From: Flavobacterium frigoris PS1
GTDB taxonomy: Bacteria > Bacteroidota > Bacteroidia > Flavobacteriales > Flavobacteriaceae
Length of the DNA stretch: 64,000 bases
Assembly: GCF_000252125.1 (NCBI RefSeq)
Contig: NZ_AHKF01000010.1
Location: 309,504 to 373,503 of the forward strand
Reading direction: 5' to 3'
Below, piece after piece: positions 44,313 through 52,388 of this stretch (the first letter of the stretch is position 1; each line of letters opens with the position of its first letter). Made by a program: the position numbers and the translations under genes. The notes beneath the pieces are model-generated. The model was not told where the DNA came from. It ran no database searches and saw only the letters and a list, made by a program, of their open reading frames with translations.

Positions 44313-44996
44313 TTAGGATTGCGCCATTGCCATGCATACTATGCTGATCTTAGAGTCAGGAATTTTTAGTAAAGCGCGACAACATGCCTCAAGTGTGGCG
44401 CCAGTTGTAATCACATCATCGATAAGTAGAAAATGTTTGCCGTGATCCTTTTCGGTAAAAGAAACACCAAAAGTGGATTCGATGCCTTCTGTCCTGCCCA
44501 AAAGGTTCTTTTTGGATTGAGTTTTTGAATAAACTTTTCGTTGTAATATCGAGTCATTATATGTGATATTCAAATCAGCAGAAAGTGCTTTTCCAAAGGT
44601 AGTAACTTGATTGTAGCCTCTCTCGCTATATTTTCTTTTATGCAAAGGAACTGGGATAATTATATCTGCTGTTTGTAAGATTGTTATTGCTTTTAAATCT
44701 TGGGCGTACCAATGTCCTAGAACCGTACCTATTTCTTCGTGTCCTTTGTATTTTAATTTGTGAATTATTTCCTGTGCTATTCCTTTTTTATGAAAATACA
44801 GCAGTGCCGATGCATATTCTAAAGGAATTCTGCCGTAAAACTTTTTGAAAGCTTCGTTATCTGGATTGAGATGTTGATTTGTCAGCGGAATATTATGTCT
44901 GCAAAGGGTACAAATCACTTTTTCATTCGATGATAATAAAGAGTTGCAGCCTGCACAAACAGCAGGAAAAAATAGATTTATTATGTGTTTAAACAT
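44313..44996 (-). CDS. comF: ComF family phosphoribosyltransferase-like protein
   Basis: The 227-residue protein starts with a hydrophobic stretch and a zinc-finger-like region (FFPAVCAGCNSLL and VICTLCRHNIP, two CxxC pairs), then a type I phosphoribosyltransferase fold with the PRPP loop LLIDDVITTGATLEAC. IPVPLHKRKYSERGYNQV is the family signature. ComF proteins take part in DNA uptake in competent bacteria, with helicase/primase-associated roles; no other competence genes are nearby. The gene is divergent from glyS. Confidence 0.92.
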   Translation of the reverse strand: MFKHIINLFFPAVCAGCNSLLSSNEKVICTLCRHNIPLTNQHLNPDNEAFKKFYGRIPLEYASALLYFHKKGIAQEIIHKLKYKGHEEIGTVLGHWYAQDLKAITILQTADIIIPVPLHKRKYSERGYNQVTTFGKALSADLNITYNDSILQRKVYSKTQSKKNLLGRTEGIESTFGVSFTEKDHGKHFLLIDDVITTGATLEACCRALLKIPDSKISIVCMAMAQS

Positions 44997-45078
44997 ATAA
45001 TTGATAATTTATTTATAAAAATATGAAAATCAACGCTTCAAACTTCAGCTATTCTTCTTTTTTTAAGTTCACTTTTTA

Positions 45079-45086
45079 TATTTTTG
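45079..45086 (+). promoter_or_regulatory. Putative -7 box of glyS, leaderless arrangement
   Basis: TATTTTTG is an exact TAnnTTTG match ending 4 nt before ATG 45091, so the predicted transcript starts at the A of ATG. Confidence 0.5.
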
Positions 45087-45090
45087 CAGT

Positions 45091-46632
45091 ATGGCAAAAC
45101 AAGAAGATATATTTAAGAATGTAATTTCGCATGCAAAAGAGTACGGATTTATTTTTCCGTCAAGCGAAATATACGATGGTTTGAGTGCAGTTTATGATTA
45201 TGCACAGAACGGTGTGGAGTTAAAAAAGAACATACGTGAATATTGGTGGAAATCAATGGTTCAGTTAAATGATAATATTGTGGGTCTAGATGCATCTATT
45301 TTGATGCACCCTACGACCTGGAAAGCATCAGGACACGTTGATGCTTTTAATGATCCTTTAATTGACAATAAAGATTCTAAAAGAAGATACAGAGCTGATG
45401 TTTTGATTGAAGATTATGCTGAAAAGTTAAATGTCAAAGCAATCAAAGAAGTTGAAAAAGCGAAAATTCGTTTTGGAGACGCCTTCAACCAAGCCGAATT
45501 TGTAAGTACAAATGCTAGAGTTGTAGAATATAAAGCGAAAGAAAGAGAAATTCTTGAGCGATTGGGTCGTTCTCTTGGTAATGAAGATTTAGAAGATGTA
45601 AAAGCGCTAATTGAAGAATTAGAAATAGCTTGTCCTGAGTCAGGTTCTAGAAACTGGACTGAAGTGCGACAATTTAACCTGATGTTCGGAACTAAATTAG
45701 GAGCTTCAGCAGATACTGCCATGGATTTATATTTACGTCCGGAAACAGCTCAAGGTATTTTTGTGAATTTCACGAATGTTCAAAAATCGGGAAGAATGAA
45801 AGTCCCTTTTGGAATAGCACAAACAGGGAAAGCATTTAGAAATGAGATTGTCGCTAGACAATTTATTTTCCGTATGCGTGAGTTTGAACAAATGGAAATG
45901 CAATTTTTTGTGCGTCCAGGGGATGAAATGAAACATTATGAATTCTGGAAAGAAACAAGACTGAAATGGCATTTGTCATTAGGTTTAGGTAAAGAAAATT
46001 ACCGTTTTCATGATCATGAAAAATTAGCTCATTACGCAAATGCTGCGGCTGATATTGAGTTTGACTTTCCTTTTGGATTCAAAGAATTAGAAGGAATACA
46101 CTCTCGCACTGATTTTGATTTAAAAGCACACGAAAAATTCTCAGGAAGAAAGTTACAGTATTTTGACGCTGAATTGAATCAGAACTATGTTCCTTATGTA
46201 GTGGAAACATCTGTTGGTTTAGACAGAATGTTCTTAGCTGTTTTTGCAACTTCTTTGAAAGAAGAAACATTGGAAGATGGTTCAACTAGAACGGTTCTTA
46301 AATTACCATCGGTATTGGCTCCTACAAAGGCGGCAGTTTTACCTTTAGTTAAAAAAGACGGTTTGCCAGATATAGCGCATAAAATCATCGAAGATTTAAA
46401 ATGGGATTTCAATGTCGCTTATGATGAGAAAGATGCAGTTGGTCGTCGTTATAGAAGACAGGATGCGTTGGGAACTCCTTTTTGTATCACTGTGGATCAT
46501 CAAACTATAGAAGATCAAACGGTAACGATTCGTCATAGAGATACCATGAAGCAAGACCGTGTTAAAATATCAGAATTGAAAGCTATTATTGATAATGAAG
46601 TTTCCATGAAAAACTGGTTAATGAAAATGTAA
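45091..46632 (+). CDS. glyS: Glycyl-tRNA synthetase (single-chain alpha2 type)
   Basis: This class II synthetase charges tRNA-Gly. The 513 residues contain EYGFIFPSSEIYDGLSAVYD at the N-terminus, the motif-2 region GIAQTGKAFRNEIVARQFIFRMREF without the last residues, EQMEMQFFV, motif 3 (ETSVGLDRMFLAVF) and a C-terminal anticodon-binding domain (APTKAAVLPLV, RRYRRQDALGTPFCITVD). The start at 45091 is well conserved in the family as MA-QED. The predicted promoter abuts the start codon. Confidence 0.97.
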   Translation: MAKQEDIFKNVISHAKEYGFIFPSSEIYDGLSAVYDYAQNGVELKKNIREYWWKSMVQLNDNIVGLDASILMHPTTWKASGHVDAFNDPLIDNKDSKRRYRADVLIEDYAEKLNVKAIKEVEKAKIRFGDAFNQAEFVSTNARVVEYKAKEREILERLGRSLGNEDLEDVKALIEELEIACPESGSRNWTEVRQFNLMFGTKLGASADTAMDLYLRPETAQGIFVNFTNVQKSGRMKVPFGIAQTGKAFRNEIVARQFIFRMREFEQMEMQFFVRPGDEMKHYEFWKETRLKWHLSLGLGKENYRFHDHEKLAHYANAAADIEFDFPFGFKELEGIHSRTDFDLKAHEKFSGRKLQYFDAELNQNYVPYVVETSVGLDRMFLAVFATSLKEETLEDGSTRTVLKLPSVLAPTKAAVLPLVKKDGLPDIAHKIIEDLKWDFNVAYDEKDAVGRRYRRQDALGTPFCITVDHQTIEDQTVTIRHRDTMKQDRVKISELKAIIDNEVSMKNWLMKM

Positions 46633-47000
46633 TCAAATTTTGTTTTATTATAAAAAGGCCTTCCTATAAGGGAGGCCTTTTGCGTGGTATACTATTTTAA
46701 GAGCGCGGTTTAGGAAGGAAATCCAATTATCTTAAACATGGATTTGTGTACTTTATCGGATTTATTTGCGTTTCATCTTAATGTATCAACATTTGTTAAA
46801 AACATATTAACATCTCATGTAAGGAATACACTAAACGTGTATTTTTATTTTGTTGAATATTGATAAATGATTGGTTTTTAAATTGATAATCGGATATTTT
46901 TATGCAATTGGTTTCCCAAAACTACCATTAATTTCGAATTTTTTGACGTATACCTGCTTCAAACATGACATAATATGCCTAACAATTAGGAGAGCCATTA
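46633..47000. other. Intergenic region between glyS and the LytTR regulator
   Basis: It contains the glyS terminator (46653-46682) and then about 315 bp of AT-rich sequence, including GTTAA-N7-TTAAC at 46795-46811. No exact TAnnTTTG box is placed well for the regulator gene. I see no ORF. Confidence 0.5.
46653..46682 (+). terminator. Intrinsic terminator of glyS
   Basis: The stem AAAAAGGCCTTCC/GGAGGCCTTTT (one bulge) has a 6-nt loop and a T-run. Confidence 0.85.
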
Positions 47001-47816
47001 ATGAATTATTCGTACATTATTATTGACGACGATCAAGAAAGTGTTTTGAAAACAAAAGCCATGGCTGATAGTTTTTCGGAGCTGGAGTTCTTAGCTTCGG
47101 CTACTAATTATCAAGACGGCTTGAATCTTATATTAGAGCACACTCCTCAATTAGTTTTTCTCGAGATTGACCCGGCGGATAAAAAAAGCAATTTATCGTT
47201 GATGCTTATCAATGAATTATATCGTTATCTGAAAATTGTTCCAAAGATTATCGTTACTACCAAGAAAAAAGATTTGGCATTTGAAGCGATACAATATGAA
47301 GTCACGGATTATATATTGAAACCATTAACCCGAATTGATTTTGTGAAATTGATTTTAAAATTAAGCAAGTCAAACACGGAGTCGGAAATTAGTTCATTGA
47401 AACAAGCTGTTGTTTCTCATGCAATCCCAAAAAATGCAGAACATATCAAAATTGGCAATACTGAAAAGCCTTTGATATTATGTATAAAATCGTATGGCGA
47501 TTATAGGTATATAGATGCAAAAGATATTGCCTATTTGCAAGCAGATAATAACTCCACTGATATACATTTAAGTAACGGAGAGATGATTACTGCATTCAAG
47601 ACTTTGAAACATTTCGAAAGTGTATTGACCTATCCTTTTATTAGAATTCACAATAGTTATATTGTAAACCGTACGTACATTTCTAGAATTCATAATGGTA
47701 ATACGGTTTGTTATATTAAAAACACCACAATAAAGCTTCCTTTTTCCAAATCATATAAGGCAAATATAGACCTTATTATTAGTGATTTTTCAAACGAAAA
47801 TTACCTGGAAATCTAA
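47001..47816 (+). CDS. LytTR response regulator with Asp-to-Glu receiver
   Basis: The 271-residue protein has an N-terminal receiver domain (residues 1-125) and a C-terminal LytTR DNA-binding domain (about 160-265, DIAYLQADNNSTDIHLSNG, FIRIHNSYIVN). The acidic pocket Asp9-Asp11, the switch Thr (IIVTTKKKD) and conserved Lys (TDYILKPL) remain. The phosphoacceptor is Glu55 (LVFLEIDP) where Asp is expected, so normal phosphorylation is unlikely. Glu can mimic the phosphorylated state, so it may be constitutively active. It is the first gene upstream of the repeat protein; no cognate kinase adjoins it. Confidence 0.88.
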   Translation: MNYSYIIIDDDQESVLKTKAMADSFSELEFLASATNYQDGLNLILEHTPQLVFLEIDPADKKSNLSLMLINELYRYLKIVPKIIVTTKKKDLAFEAIQYEVTDYILKPLTRIDFVKLILKLSKSNTESEISSLKQAVVSHAIPKNAEHIKIGNTEKPLILCIKSYGDYRYIDAKDIAYLQADNNSTDIHLSNGEMITAFKTLKHFESVLTYPFIRIHNSYIVNRTYISRIHNGNTVCYIKNTTIKLPFSKSYKANIDLIISDFSNENYLEI

Positions 47817-47917
47817 AATGCATCCATTCACATGGATTTGGCATTCATTCACTATCAGATGATTACATTCTACCATTTAAGTTGTGTATTGCAAGAAAAA
47901 CAGAGGGATGCTGTGTA

Positions 47918-47970
47918 GATTTACATCGTGGTACTGCAACAACAGCAAGATCATCAAATTAATGTAAATC
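47918..47970. repeat. 9-bp inverted repeat in the leader of the repeat-protein gene
   Basis: GATTTACAT (47918-47926) and ATGTAAATC (47962-47970) are perfect complements 35 nt apart. A GCTGT/ACAGC pair (47910-47914, 47942-47946) crosses them. It could be a protein-binding site or a leader RNA structure, or chance. Confidence 0.35.
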
Positions 47971-47997
47971 AAAAAAATAACATAAAAATCCCCTATT

Positions 47998-48264
47998 ATG
48001 AAAAAAGCAATCTACACAATCAGTTTATTATCTTTAGTAATGATTTTAACTTCATTCACTACACCAGAAACAAACAACGATAATAATGTAAATATCATTG
48101 GGCAAAATGCTGCTGGTGGAAATGTTAAAGTTGATATAATAGGACAAAATGCTGCTGGAGGAAATGTTAAAGTGGACATCATAGGACAAAATGCTGCTGG
48201 AGGAAATGTTAAAGTAGATATTATTGGTCAAAATGCTGCTGGAGGAAACGTAAAAGTAGACTAA
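47998..48264 (+). CDS. Secreted 88-residue protein with four 14-residue repeats
   Basis: A Sec-type signal peptide (MKKAIYTISLLSLVMILTSF) is followed by a short linker rich in Asn and four perfect tandem units of DIIGQNAAGGNVKV (residues 32-87; the first begins with Asn). DNA units are 42 bp and differ only at third codon positions, apart from the first residue of unit 1. There is no lipobox Cys. The Q/N/G spacing recalls curlin-type amyloid repeats, but the unit is shorter and I do not assign it to a family. It sits between a LytTR regulator and a kinase-regulator pair and has its own terminator. Confidence 0.85.
   Translation: MKKAIYTISLLSLVMILTSFTTPETNNDNNVNIIGQNAAGGNVKVDIIGQNAAGGNVKVDIIGQNAAGGNVKVDIIGQNAAGGNVKVD
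48091..48258 (+). repeat. Four tandem 42-bp coding repeats
   Basis: Units begin at 48091, 48133, 48175 and 48217. Differences are synonymous within the units; the only coding difference is the first codon of unit 1 (AAT instead of GAT/GAC). Confidence 0.9.
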
Positions 48265-48294
48265 AATTTAAATTTCTTTTTTAAAATATATATA

Positions 48295-48325
48295 CAGGCT
48301 ATCAATTATTTGATAGCCTTTTTTA
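48295..48325 (+). terminator. Intrinsic terminator after the repeat-protein gene
   Basis: The stem AGGCTATCAA/TTGATAGCCT with a short loop is followed by T residues. Confidence 0.85.
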
Positions 48326-48345
48326 GGTCAATAGTTTTATTTTAC

Positions 48346-48353
48346 TATTTTTG
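48346..48353 (+). promoter_or_regulatory. Putative -7 box of the kinase-regulator operon
   Basis: TATTTTTG is an exact TAnnTTTG match, 20 nt before the TTG start. Confidence 0.6.
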
Positions 48354-48373
48354 GTAAAACATCTTAACGGCTT

Positions 48374-50425
48374 TTGAAAAATAAATACCACATACTTCTA
48401 TTGTTTTTTATGCTATTTGTTTTTTTTGGGTGTTCCAAAAAGGAAATGGATGGTGTATTTCTGACCTCATCTGAAGACAGTCTCTCCACTTACTTTTCAT
48501 TAGCGAACGATTTTAGTTTGGCTAAAGAGAAAAGACTTGCGTTTACTCAAAAAGCATTTAATGTTGTTGTCAATCAGGACAATGATTCTCTCAATAGAGT
48601 AAACTTGTTCAAAGTTGCCAATCGTTATTATAACATAAACGATTGGAAAGCATTTAATAAAACGGTCCATATTGTATTAGAGAAGTCAGAAACTGCAAAG
48701 GACACGTTAAATGTAATAAAGGCATATACCTATTTAGGGGATTATTATGATTCACAAGCTATTCTAGATAGTTCTTTTCAGTTTTATTATAAAGCCGAAA
48801 AAATGTATGAAAGACAGGGAGATAATTTAAATTTAGGAAAGACACTCATCAATAAAGCAACTTTGCAGTTTAAAGCGGGTGATTTTTTTGGCTCTGAAAA
48901 GTCAGTTTTTAATATATTACGAATTATTAAAGATGAGAAATTAGCAAATAATATTTTGTATGATGCGTATAACCTTTTAGGTATTATCTATGGCGAACTT
49001 GGGCAGTTTGAGAACGCAATAGCTTATCATAACAAGGCATTGCTAATTAGTGAAGATGAAATAATACCCAAAGTATTTCAGTCAAAAGCGACTACTTATA
49101 ATAATATAGGCGTTCTATATCTTACATCACAAAAATACTTAGTTGCAAAAGATTACTTTATAAAAGGATTACAGAAAAAAAATGTGATGGTTCAAAAACC
49201 TTATGTTTATGCTATGCTATTGGATAATTTAGCCTACTCTAAATTTAAATTGAATGATACAAAAGAATTACCTCAACTATTTTATGAATCACTAAAATTA
49301 AGTGACAGCCTTCAACTGACAGCTGGAATCTTTGTTACTAAAATTCATTTATCTGAATATTTTTATTCAAAAAAAGATTTGACCAGAGCATTGCAATATT
49401 CTAATGAAGCTCTTTTACTTGGTAGAAACACAAATAATTATCGAGATGTGTTGGTAGCTTTGAAGCAACTTTCAATTATTGAGCCGAAAAAGGCTTCTGT
49501 TTATACAAAAGAATATATTCAAATTAATGAAAATCTGCAAAAAGCAGAACGTGCAATGGGGGATAAATTTTCCCGTATTGAATACGAAACGGATAGGATA
49601 AAAACAGAGAATTCTAGTTTGGAGGTTCAAAACAGGAATTTGGTATATGTGTTCAGTGCATTAACTATTTTGGGTTTGTTCTTGTATATCATAAAAGCGC
49701 AGAAGACTAAGAACAGAGAACTGTTGTATAAACAGCAGCAACAAATTGCCAATGAGGATATTTATAATTTAATGATTTCTCAGCAAAATACGATCGAAAC
49801 AAATAGGGTAAAGGAGAAAAAAAGAGTGGCACAAGAGCTGCATGATGGTGTTTTGGGAAGGATGTTTGGCGTCAGGATGAACTTGGACAGTTTAAATAAT
49901 TTTCAGGACGATATTGCTGTCAGTCAAAGAATTAATTATTTGTCTGAATTAAAAAATATCGAACAGGATATTCGTGAAATTTCACATGACCTAAATAGAG
50001 AAAAATCGGAATTAATTAATAACTTCGTTGCGATAGTTGACAATCTATTTGAAGAACAAAGAAAGACATTTCCTTCTAAATTAGTCTCAACAATAGATCG
50101 CAGGATAAAATGGGAATTAATGGTCAATTCCGTAAAGATCAATTTATTTCGAATTATCCAGGAATCGCTTCAAAATATTAATAAGTATGCCAAAGCAGAT
50201 TCTATTACTATTGAATTAAAAAGACAGGAGGATGATTTGTTGTTGGTAATTACTGATAATGGAGTTGGATTTAATTCCAAGGCGAAAAAGAAGGGGATAG
50301 GAATACAAAATATGCTTTCGCGAACTAAAGAATGCAATGGTCTATTTATTATTAAGTCCAAAAAAGGAGAAGGTACAGTCATTACTGTTACCTTGCCAAT
50401 AGAACAAAAACAAATACCAACATAA
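48374..50425 (+). CDS. TPR-containing sensor histidine kinase
   Basis: The 683-residue protein starts at TTG, giving a lipoprotein-like signal ending FFGC (Cys20). Tetratricopeptide repeats fill about residues 60-390 (for example NILYDAYNLLGIIYGELGQF, AYHNKALLIS). A single membrane helix (LVYVFSALTILGLFLYII, about 415-435) leads to a short coiled coil and a HisKA_3 domain with phosphorylated His in KRVAQELHDGVLGRMF. The HATPase domain has ITDNGVGFNSKAKKKGIGIQ. The TPR part is periplasmic, so it senses extracytoplasmic signals. The response-regulator gene follows after 2 bp. Confidence 0.9.
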   Translation: MKNKYHILLLFFMLFVFFGCSKKEMDGVFLTSSEDSLSTYFSLANDFSLAKEKRLAFTQKAFNVVVNQDNDSLNRVNLFKVANRYYNINDWKAFNKTVHIVLEKSETAKDTLNVIKAYTYLGDYYDSQAILDSSFQFYYKAEKMYERQGDNLNLGKTLINKATLQFKAGDFFGSEKSVFNILRIIKDEKLANNILYDAYNLLGIIYGELGQFENAIAYHNKALLISEDEIIPKVFQSKATTYNNIGVLYLTSQKYLVAKDYFIKGLQKKNVMVQKPYVYAMLLDNLAYSKFKLNDTKELPQLFYESLKLSDSLQLTAGIFVTKIHLSEYFYSKKDLTRALQYSNEALLLGRNTNNYRDVLVALKQLSIIEPKKASVYTKEYIQINENLQKAERAMGDKFSRIEYETDRIKTENSSLEVQNRNLVYVFSALTILGLFLYIIKAQKTKNRELLYKQQQQIANEDIYNLMISQQNTIETNRVKEKKRVAQELHDGVLGRMFGVRMNLDSLNNFQDDIAVSQRINYLSELKNIEQDIREISHDLNREKSELINNFVAIVDNLFEEQRKTFPSKLVSTIDRRIKWELMVNSVKINLFRIIQESLQNINKYAKADSITIELKRQEDDLLLVITDNGVGFNSKAKKKGIGIQNMLSRTKECNGLFIIKSKKGEGTVITVTLPIEQKQIPT

Positions 50426-50427
50426 AA

Positions 50428-51120
50428 ATGACAACGGACTCGGAGGGTTTAACGATCACAAAGAATAATATACTAATTGTTGATGACCATCCTTTTATCA
50501 TACAAGGATATAAAAATGCAATTACTAGATATAATCCAAATAAGTATGAGTTTGTAATATCTGAAGCAAAGGATTGCAAATCGGCATATGATGTTATTAC
50601 AGATTCAGAGACGCTACCTTTTGATATTGCTTTTTTGGACATAAGTATGCCGCCTTATGAAGAGAAGGGGCTTTATTCTGGTGAAGATTTGGCGAAATTG
50701 ATTTTAGATACGATGCCTAACTGCAAAATTATTTTGCTTACCATGTTCACTGAATTTTTAAAGATAAAGACAATCATAAAAAATATTAATCCACATGGAT
50801 TAGTGATTAAAAATGATTTGACATTTGATGAATTATTGTTTGCTTTTGATAAAGTAATTAAAAACGAGCAATATTATAGCCAATCTGTTCTAAAAATGTT
50901 GGATTCTCAAGAAGACACTATAGAAATTGATTTATTCGACAAACAAATTTTATTTCACTTGTCCAAAGGAACGAAGACAAAAGATATTCCTCAATACATT
51001 CCTATATCTTTAAATGCAATTGAAGTTCGGAAGTTAAATCTTAAGATATTATTAAAAGTAACTGAGGGGAGCGACATCGATTTGGTGCGTGAAGCCCGAA
51101 ATATTGGACTGTTATTTTAG
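50428..51120 (+). CDS. Response regulator transcription factor (NarL/LuxR-like)
   Basis: The 230-residue protein has a receiver domain (residues 10-135) with acidic pocket NNILIVDDHPFIIQG, phosphoacceptor Asp in IAFLDISMPPYE and the usual Thr and Lys. The C-terminal ~60 residues match a divergent LuxR-type helix-turn-helix (EIDLFDKQILFHLSKGTKTK, IPISLNAIEVRKLNLK). It is the output partner of the TPR histidine kinase, 2 bp apart. The HTH is diverged, so DNA specificity may be unusual. Confidence 0.9.
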   Translation: MTTDSEGLTITKNNILIVDDHPFIIQGYKNAITRYNPNKYEFVISEAKDCKSAYDVITDSETLPFDIAFLDISMPPYEEKGLYSGEDLAKLILDTMPNCKIILLTMFTEFLKIKTIIKNINPHGLVIKNDLTFDELLFAFDKVIKNEQYYSQSVLKMLDSQEDTIEIDLFDKQILFHLSKGTKTKDIPQYIPISLNAIEVRKLNLKILLKVTEGSDIDLVREARNIGLLF

Positions 51121-51127
51121 AAAATAG

Positions 51128-51166
51128 CAAAAAAAAACGGCATTTTTAAAAAATGCCGTTTTTTGT
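51128..51166. terminator. Bidirectional terminator between response regulator and thiL
   Basis: The stem AAAACGGCATTTTT/AAAAATGCCGTTTT with A- and T-run flanks lies between converging genes. Confidence 0.85.
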
Positions 51167-51167
51167 T

Positions 51168-52214
51168 TTATTCAGTTATAGAATCCCAACCTCGGGCTTT
51201 TAAAGGAATTTTAGTGTTTGCTCTAGTCACTAAATGAATGCCTTCACTTTCCTGAGTCATATGTCCAATAATTGAGAAATTAGGGTTTGCTTTTATCTTA
51301 TCAAAATCTTCCATAGCGATAGTGAAAAGTAGTTCATAATCTTCGCCTCCATTTATGGCTACTGTAGTGCTATCAATATTAAACTCTTCACATACACTAA
51401 TAAATTGAGGGTCTAAGGGTAATTTATCTTCGTATAAATTACAACCCACATTTGATTGTTTGCACAAATGCATGATTTCAGAAGATAATCCATCCGAAAT
51501 ATCAATCATTGAAGTCGGTTTTATTTCTAAGGCATGAAATAAAGTACGAATATCTTTTCTTGCTTCTGGTTTCAATTGGCGTTCTATTAAGTAGGTATAA
51601 GCATCTAAGTCCGGTTGTGAATTTGGATTTACCTGAAAGACTTGTTTTTCACGTTCTAAAACTTGTAAGCCCATGTATGCTGCTCCAATATCTCCAGTTA
51701 CCACTAATAAATCGGTTTGTTTCGCGCCATTTCTATATACAATTTCATCTTCGTCAGCCTCACCAATAGCAGTAATGCTTATGATTAGTCCTTTTTGAGA
51801 AGAGGTGGTATCACCACCGATAACATCAACGTTATATTCTTTAGCAGCGTGGTTAATTCCAGCAAATAATTCATCTAATGCTTCTAATGGAAAACGATTT
51901 GAAACTGCAATAGAAACTGTGATTTGAGTTGCTTTGGCATTCATTGCACAAATATCAGAGATATTAGTGGTGACTGCCTTGTATCCTAAGTGTTTCAAAG
52001 GCATATAGGCCAAATCAAAATGTACTCCTTCAATCAATAAGTCAGTCGAAACAACTACTTTTTTATCCTTAAAATCAAGAACGGCAGCATCGTCACCAAT
52101 TCCTTTTAGTGTTGAAGCCTGATTAATTTTGAAATTTTTTGTTAAATGGTCAATCAATCCAAATTCTCCTAATTGAGCTATACTTGTACGTTGTGGGTTT
52201 TTATCTTCAATCAT
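51168..52214 (-). CDS. thiL: Thiamine-phosphate kinase
   Basis: ThiL phosphorylates thiamine monophosphate to thiamine diphosphate. The 348-residue protein has the AIR-synthase-like N-terminal fold with the metal-binding GIGDDAAVL, VVSTDLLIEGVHFDL, and DVIGGDTTSSQKGL, followed by the C-terminal domain with DISDGLSSEIMHLCKQS and GGEDYELLFT. An exact promoter box lies 50 nt upstream of the ATG. Confidence 0.95.
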   Translation of the reverse strand: MIEDKNPQRTSIAQLGEFGLIDHLTKNFKINQASTLKGIGDDAAVLDFKDKKVVVSTDLLIEGVHFDLAYMPLKHLGYKAVTTNISDICAMNAKATQITVSIAVSNRFPLEALDELFAGINHAAKEYNVDVIGGDTTSSQKGLIISITAIGEADEDEIVYRNGAKQTDLLVVTGDIGAAYMGLQVLEREKQVFQVNPNSQPDLDAYTYLIERQLKPEARKDIRTLFHALEIKPTSMIDISDGLSSEIMHLCKQSNVGCNLYEDKLPLDPQFISVCEEFNIDSTTVAINGGEDYELLFTIAMEDFDKIKANPNFSIIGHMTQESEGIHLVTRANTKIPLKARGWDSITE

Positions 52215-52263
52215 TTTTTTAGTTTATTTTGTCTGACTCTTTTCTTAAATCGATTCAGAGGTA

Positions 52264-52271
52264 CAAAGGTA
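52264..52271 (-). promoter_or_regulatory. Putative -7 box of thiL
   Basis: The minus strand reads TACCTTTG, an exact TAnnTTTG match. Confidence 0.55.
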
Positions 52272-52388
52272 CAAAGTTGGAAAGGTTTTGTCTAATAAAA
52301 AACGACACCATCAACGCTAAATGATTGTAAATACTTGTTTTGAGATTTAATATTTTTTTCGCATCTTAGATTAGTAAAACTGTTTACA

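Noticed and set aside
48091..48258. Tandem 42-bp repeats as a possible CRISPR array
   Set aside because: The repeats are contiguous without spacers and stay in frame within a secreted protein.
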